Below, in pieces: positions 51,577 to 53,783 of a stretch of 53,783 bases of DNA. The DNA is from Acidobacteriaceae bacterium (GTDB lineage Bacteria; Acidobacteriota; Terriglobia; Terriglobales; Acidobacteriaceae). The stretch covers positions 1 through 53,783 of the forward strand of contig JANXUR010000072.1 in NCBI GenBank assembly GCA_025356095.1, in the 5' to 3' direction. The stretch's first letter is position 1. Every line of letters starts with the position of its first letter. Made by a program: the position numbers and the translations under genes. The notes below the pieces were generated by a model. That model ran no database searches. It was not told where the DNA came from and worked only from the letters and a program-made list of their open reading frames with translations.

Positions 51577-53783
51577 ATGCCGCTCGCCCCCGGAACCAAG
51601 CTCGGACCTTATGAGATTCAGTCGCCACTCGGTGCTGGCGGCATGGGTGAGGTCTACCTTGCTCGCGATACTCGGCTTGAGCGCACGGTTGCCGTCAAGA
51701 TTTTGCCGGATCATCTTGCGACTTCGCCCGAAGCACAAGAGCGTTTCGAGCGAGAGGCTCGTTCTATCTCGTCGCTGAGCCATCCCAATATCTGCCATCT
51801 CTACGATGTCGGCCACGAAGGCAGCACGCGCTTTCTCGTCATGGAGTACCTGCAAGGGGAATCGCTGGCGCAGCGGCTGGCTAAAGGCCCGTTGCCGCTG
51901 GAGCAGTTGCTTCGCGTGGGTGCGGAAATCGCCGATGGCTTGGAACGCGCCCACAAGAGCGGCGTCGTCCATCGCGACCTGAAGCCCGGCAACATCATGC
52001 TCACCAAGTCGGGAGCCAAGTTGCTCGACTTTGGGCTTGCCAAGTCTGCGGTTACGGGTGTGCGGGCAGGTCCGGCTTCAGGTGTCACTGCCACCTACGC
52101 GCCGACCGCTGCCACCAAGATCACGCAAGCGGGCACCGTCATCGGCACCTTCCAGTACATGGCACCCGAGCAAATCGAAGGCAAAGAGGTTGACGCCCGC
52201 AGCGACATCTTCGCCTACGGCGCGGTGCTGTATGAAATGGCGACGGGTCGCTGCGCTTTTGAAGGCAAGAGTCAGATATCCGTCGCATCGGCCATTCTGG
52301 AAAGAGAGCCGGAACCCATCACCAGCATTCTGCCCGCAGCACCACCTGCGCTGGATCACGTAATCCGTGGCTGTCTGGCAAAGGACCCCGACGCGCGCTG
52401 GCAGAGTGCTGGCGACATCGCCCGCCAGTTGCGCTGGATCAGCAGTGGCGGGTCGCAGGTCGCGTTGCCCGCCACCGCCCGCACCCGGCGGAACCTCCTG
52501 CACTGGCTGGGATGGGCCTTCGCCGCGATCATGTTTGCCGTGGTTGGATTCGTGCAGCACAACCGGACGGTGCCTCCCATTATCCGCTTCTCCAGTCCCC
52601 CGCCCACTGACACCAATTTTTTCTTCGACGGCGACTTCGGCGGTCCCCCGGTCATTTCGCCCGATGGCACACAGATCGTCTTCGCCGCCCGCAGCGCCAC
52701 GGCGCCCTCGCTTTACGTGCAACAGCTCAGTTCCGGCACGACGACGCGCCTTGATGGCACCGATGACGCAAGCTTCCCCTTCTGGTCGCCGGACGGCAAG
52801 TTCATCGCCTTCTTCTCCAACGGCAAACTCGAGAGAATTCCCTTGTCCGGTGGCGCAGTCAAGGTGATCGCCGACGCACTCACTGGCCGCGGCGGAGCCT
52901 GGGGCAAGGACAATATCATTGTCTTCGCGAGCGACTATCGCGTCGCACTGCTCAAGGTGGACGCCAACGGCGGCACCCCGGTTCCGGCCACCAAGCTGGA
53001 TACCAGCCTGCACTCCACGCATCGCTGGCCCAACTTCTTGCCCGACGGCAAACACTTCCTCTTCCTCGCCACCAACCACGGCAGCGGAACGGACGAGAAG
53101 AACGGCATTTATCTGGGGCAGGTGGGCGATACCAGCAGCAAGTTCATCGTTCAAAGTGACGCCCAGGCCATCTTCGCCAACGGCTACCTTCTGCACCACA
53201 TTGGTGGCCGGCTTGTCGCCCATAGATTTGATCCCGGTTCGGGGACCCTTTCCGGCGGACCGCAGACTGTTGCCGAAGGGGAGGATCTTGACCCCGGCAC
53301 GTGGCACTCCACTTTCAGTGCCTCCAGCAACGGCATCCTGGTGTATCAGGGTGGCTCCGGCCGGCATGGATTCAACCTCGTCCTCACCGACCGCAAGGGC
53401 AAGCTGCTCAAGCCGGTGGCTGAGAACATCTCCTTCCACGGTGGCGAGGTTTCCCCGGACGGGAAGCGCCTGGTGATGGCCGAGGGCGACCCCAGACAAG
53501 AGATTTGGGTCTATGGCCTCGATAATGGCTCCCGCACCCCCCTGACCTTCGAGGATGGAGCGAACAACAACATGCCCAGCTGGTCGCCCGATGGCCGCCG
53601 CGTGGTCTTCCAGATGGCTTCCGTGGGCAACGTGGCTAACAGCGCTGTTCTGAGGTCGGTTCTTGCCAATGGCGGCGGCGACGCGCAGACCGTCCTCTCC
53701 CTGAAGAGTGCCGACGGCAGTCCCAGTTTTTCGTTCTGGCCCCAGTACACCAGGGACGGCAAGTACCTCGTCTTCAATCAGCG
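51577..53783 (+). CDS. Membrane Ser/Thr protein kinase with PD40/WD40-like C-terminus, partial at right edge
   Basis: 735 codons are open to the window edge with no stop. The kinase domain is complete: glycine loop LGAGGMGEVYLARD (18-31), Lys41 in VAVKIL, HRD at 132-134, DFG at 151-153 and MAPEQ for the APE box. One membrane helix follows (about 309-327). Then comes an extracellular beta-propeller region with repeated (S/N)xDG(K/R/T) cores such as VISPDGTQ, WSPDGKFI, SPDGKRL and WSPDGRR. Such PknB-type kinases with PD40/TolB-like propellers are abundant in acidobacteria. The ligand and substrates are unknown. Confidence 0.92.
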   Translation, partial: MPLAPGTKLGPYEIQSPLGAGGMGEVYLARDTRLERTVAVKILPDHLATSPEAQERFEREARSISSLSHPNICHLYDVGHEGSTRFLVMEYLQGESLAQRLAKGPLPLEQLLRVGAEIADGLERAHKSGVVHRDLKPGNIMLTKSGAKLLDFGLAKSAVTGVRAGPASGVTATYAPTAATKITQAGTVIGTFQYMAPEQIEGKEVDARSDIFAYGAVLYEMATGRCAFEGKSQISVASAILEREPEPITSILPAAPPALDHVIRGCLAKDPDARWQSAGDIARQLRWISSGGSQVALPATARTRRNLLHWLGWAFAAIMFAVVGFVQHNRTVPPIIRFSSPPPTDTNFFFDGDFGGPPVISPDGTQIVFAARSATAPSLYVQQLSSGTTTRLDGTDDASFPFWSPDGKFIAFFSNGKLERIPLSGGAVKVIADALTGRGGAWGKDNIIVFASDYRVALLKVDANGGTPVPATKLDTSLHSTHRWPNFLPDGKHFLFLATNHGSGTDEKNGIYLGQVGDTSSKFIVQSDAQAIFANGYLLHHIGGRLVAHRFDPGSGTLSGGPQTVAEGEDLDPGTWHSTFSASSNGILVYQGGSGRHGFNLVLTDRKGKLLKPVAENISFHGGEVSPDGKRLVMAEGDPRQEIWVYGLDNGSRTPLTFEDGANNNMPSWSPDGRRVVFQMASVGNVANSAVLRSVLANGGGDAQTVLSLKSADGSPSFSFWPQYTRDGKYLVFNQ

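Overview
The window looks like chromosomal DNA of a GC-rich acidobacterium, probably of the Terriglobia. This is inferred from family content: a Ser/Thr kinase fused to PD40/WD40-like repeats, a fused E1 alpha-beta 2-oxoacid dehydrogenase, a small zinc-ribbon protein in front of an APC permease, and a pilB-pilT-pilC block next to NtrYX. No rRNA or tRNA gene was recognised, no complete mobile element, and no CRISPR array.

Layout, left to right. 1-2257 (-) is the N-terminal part of a large secreted beta-helix protein that runs off the left edge and has a run of nine C in its signal-peptide region. 2472-3077 (-) is a secreted protein built from two copies of a ~63-residue unit. 3273-6453 (-) is an operon of a CNNM/CBS-type membrane protein and two orphan oligopeptide-type ABC permeases. 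6454-8244 is poorly coding: it has one unrecognised ORF, a broken RelE/ParE-type toxin gene and short tandem repeats. 8245-11476 (+) carries an HlyD-type adaptor without its permease, a DUF4097-type secreted beta-repeat protein and a SAM hydrolase. 12176-16306 (-) is pilB-pilT-pilC, divergent from an NtrY/NtrX two-component pair (16577-20186, +).

20212-25249 (-) is a housekeeping block: an RsbW-like kinase, era, a CNNM/CBS protein, ybeY, then phoH after a repeat-rich gap. rpsT lies on + (25639-25908) with a readable promoter. 26049-30385 (-) is a tightly overlapping envelope operon psd-pssA-(ASADH-like without its cysteine)-lptE-holA. 30522-35151 holds a YdcH-like protein, RimI, a multi-span GT2 glycosyltransferase, a small membrane protein, MqnD and a HAD phosphatase.

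35233-47518 is the most metabolically suggestive region. It contains a methyltransferase, a Rieske ferredoxin, a PLP-dependent dehydratase, an APC amino-acid permease, an exported amidohydrolase and a GcvT-like folate-dependent protein. The GcvT-like gene is divergent from two tandem paralogous FAD oxidoreductases and a Rieske non-heme-iron oxygenase, and a second threonine/serine dehydratase follows. I infer uptake and stepwise oxidation or demethylation of an N-methylated amino acid or quaternary amine, with the one-carbon unit going to folate and the rest reaching 2-oxoacids. The neighbouring fused 2-oxoacid dehydrogenase E1 (47607-49901) fits such an outflow. The window ends with a phosphoglycolate-phosphatase-like gene, a transglutaminase-like protein and a membrane Ser/Thr kinase cut by the right edge.

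Readings were made by eye. Family names rest on motifs and general similarity, not on database searches.
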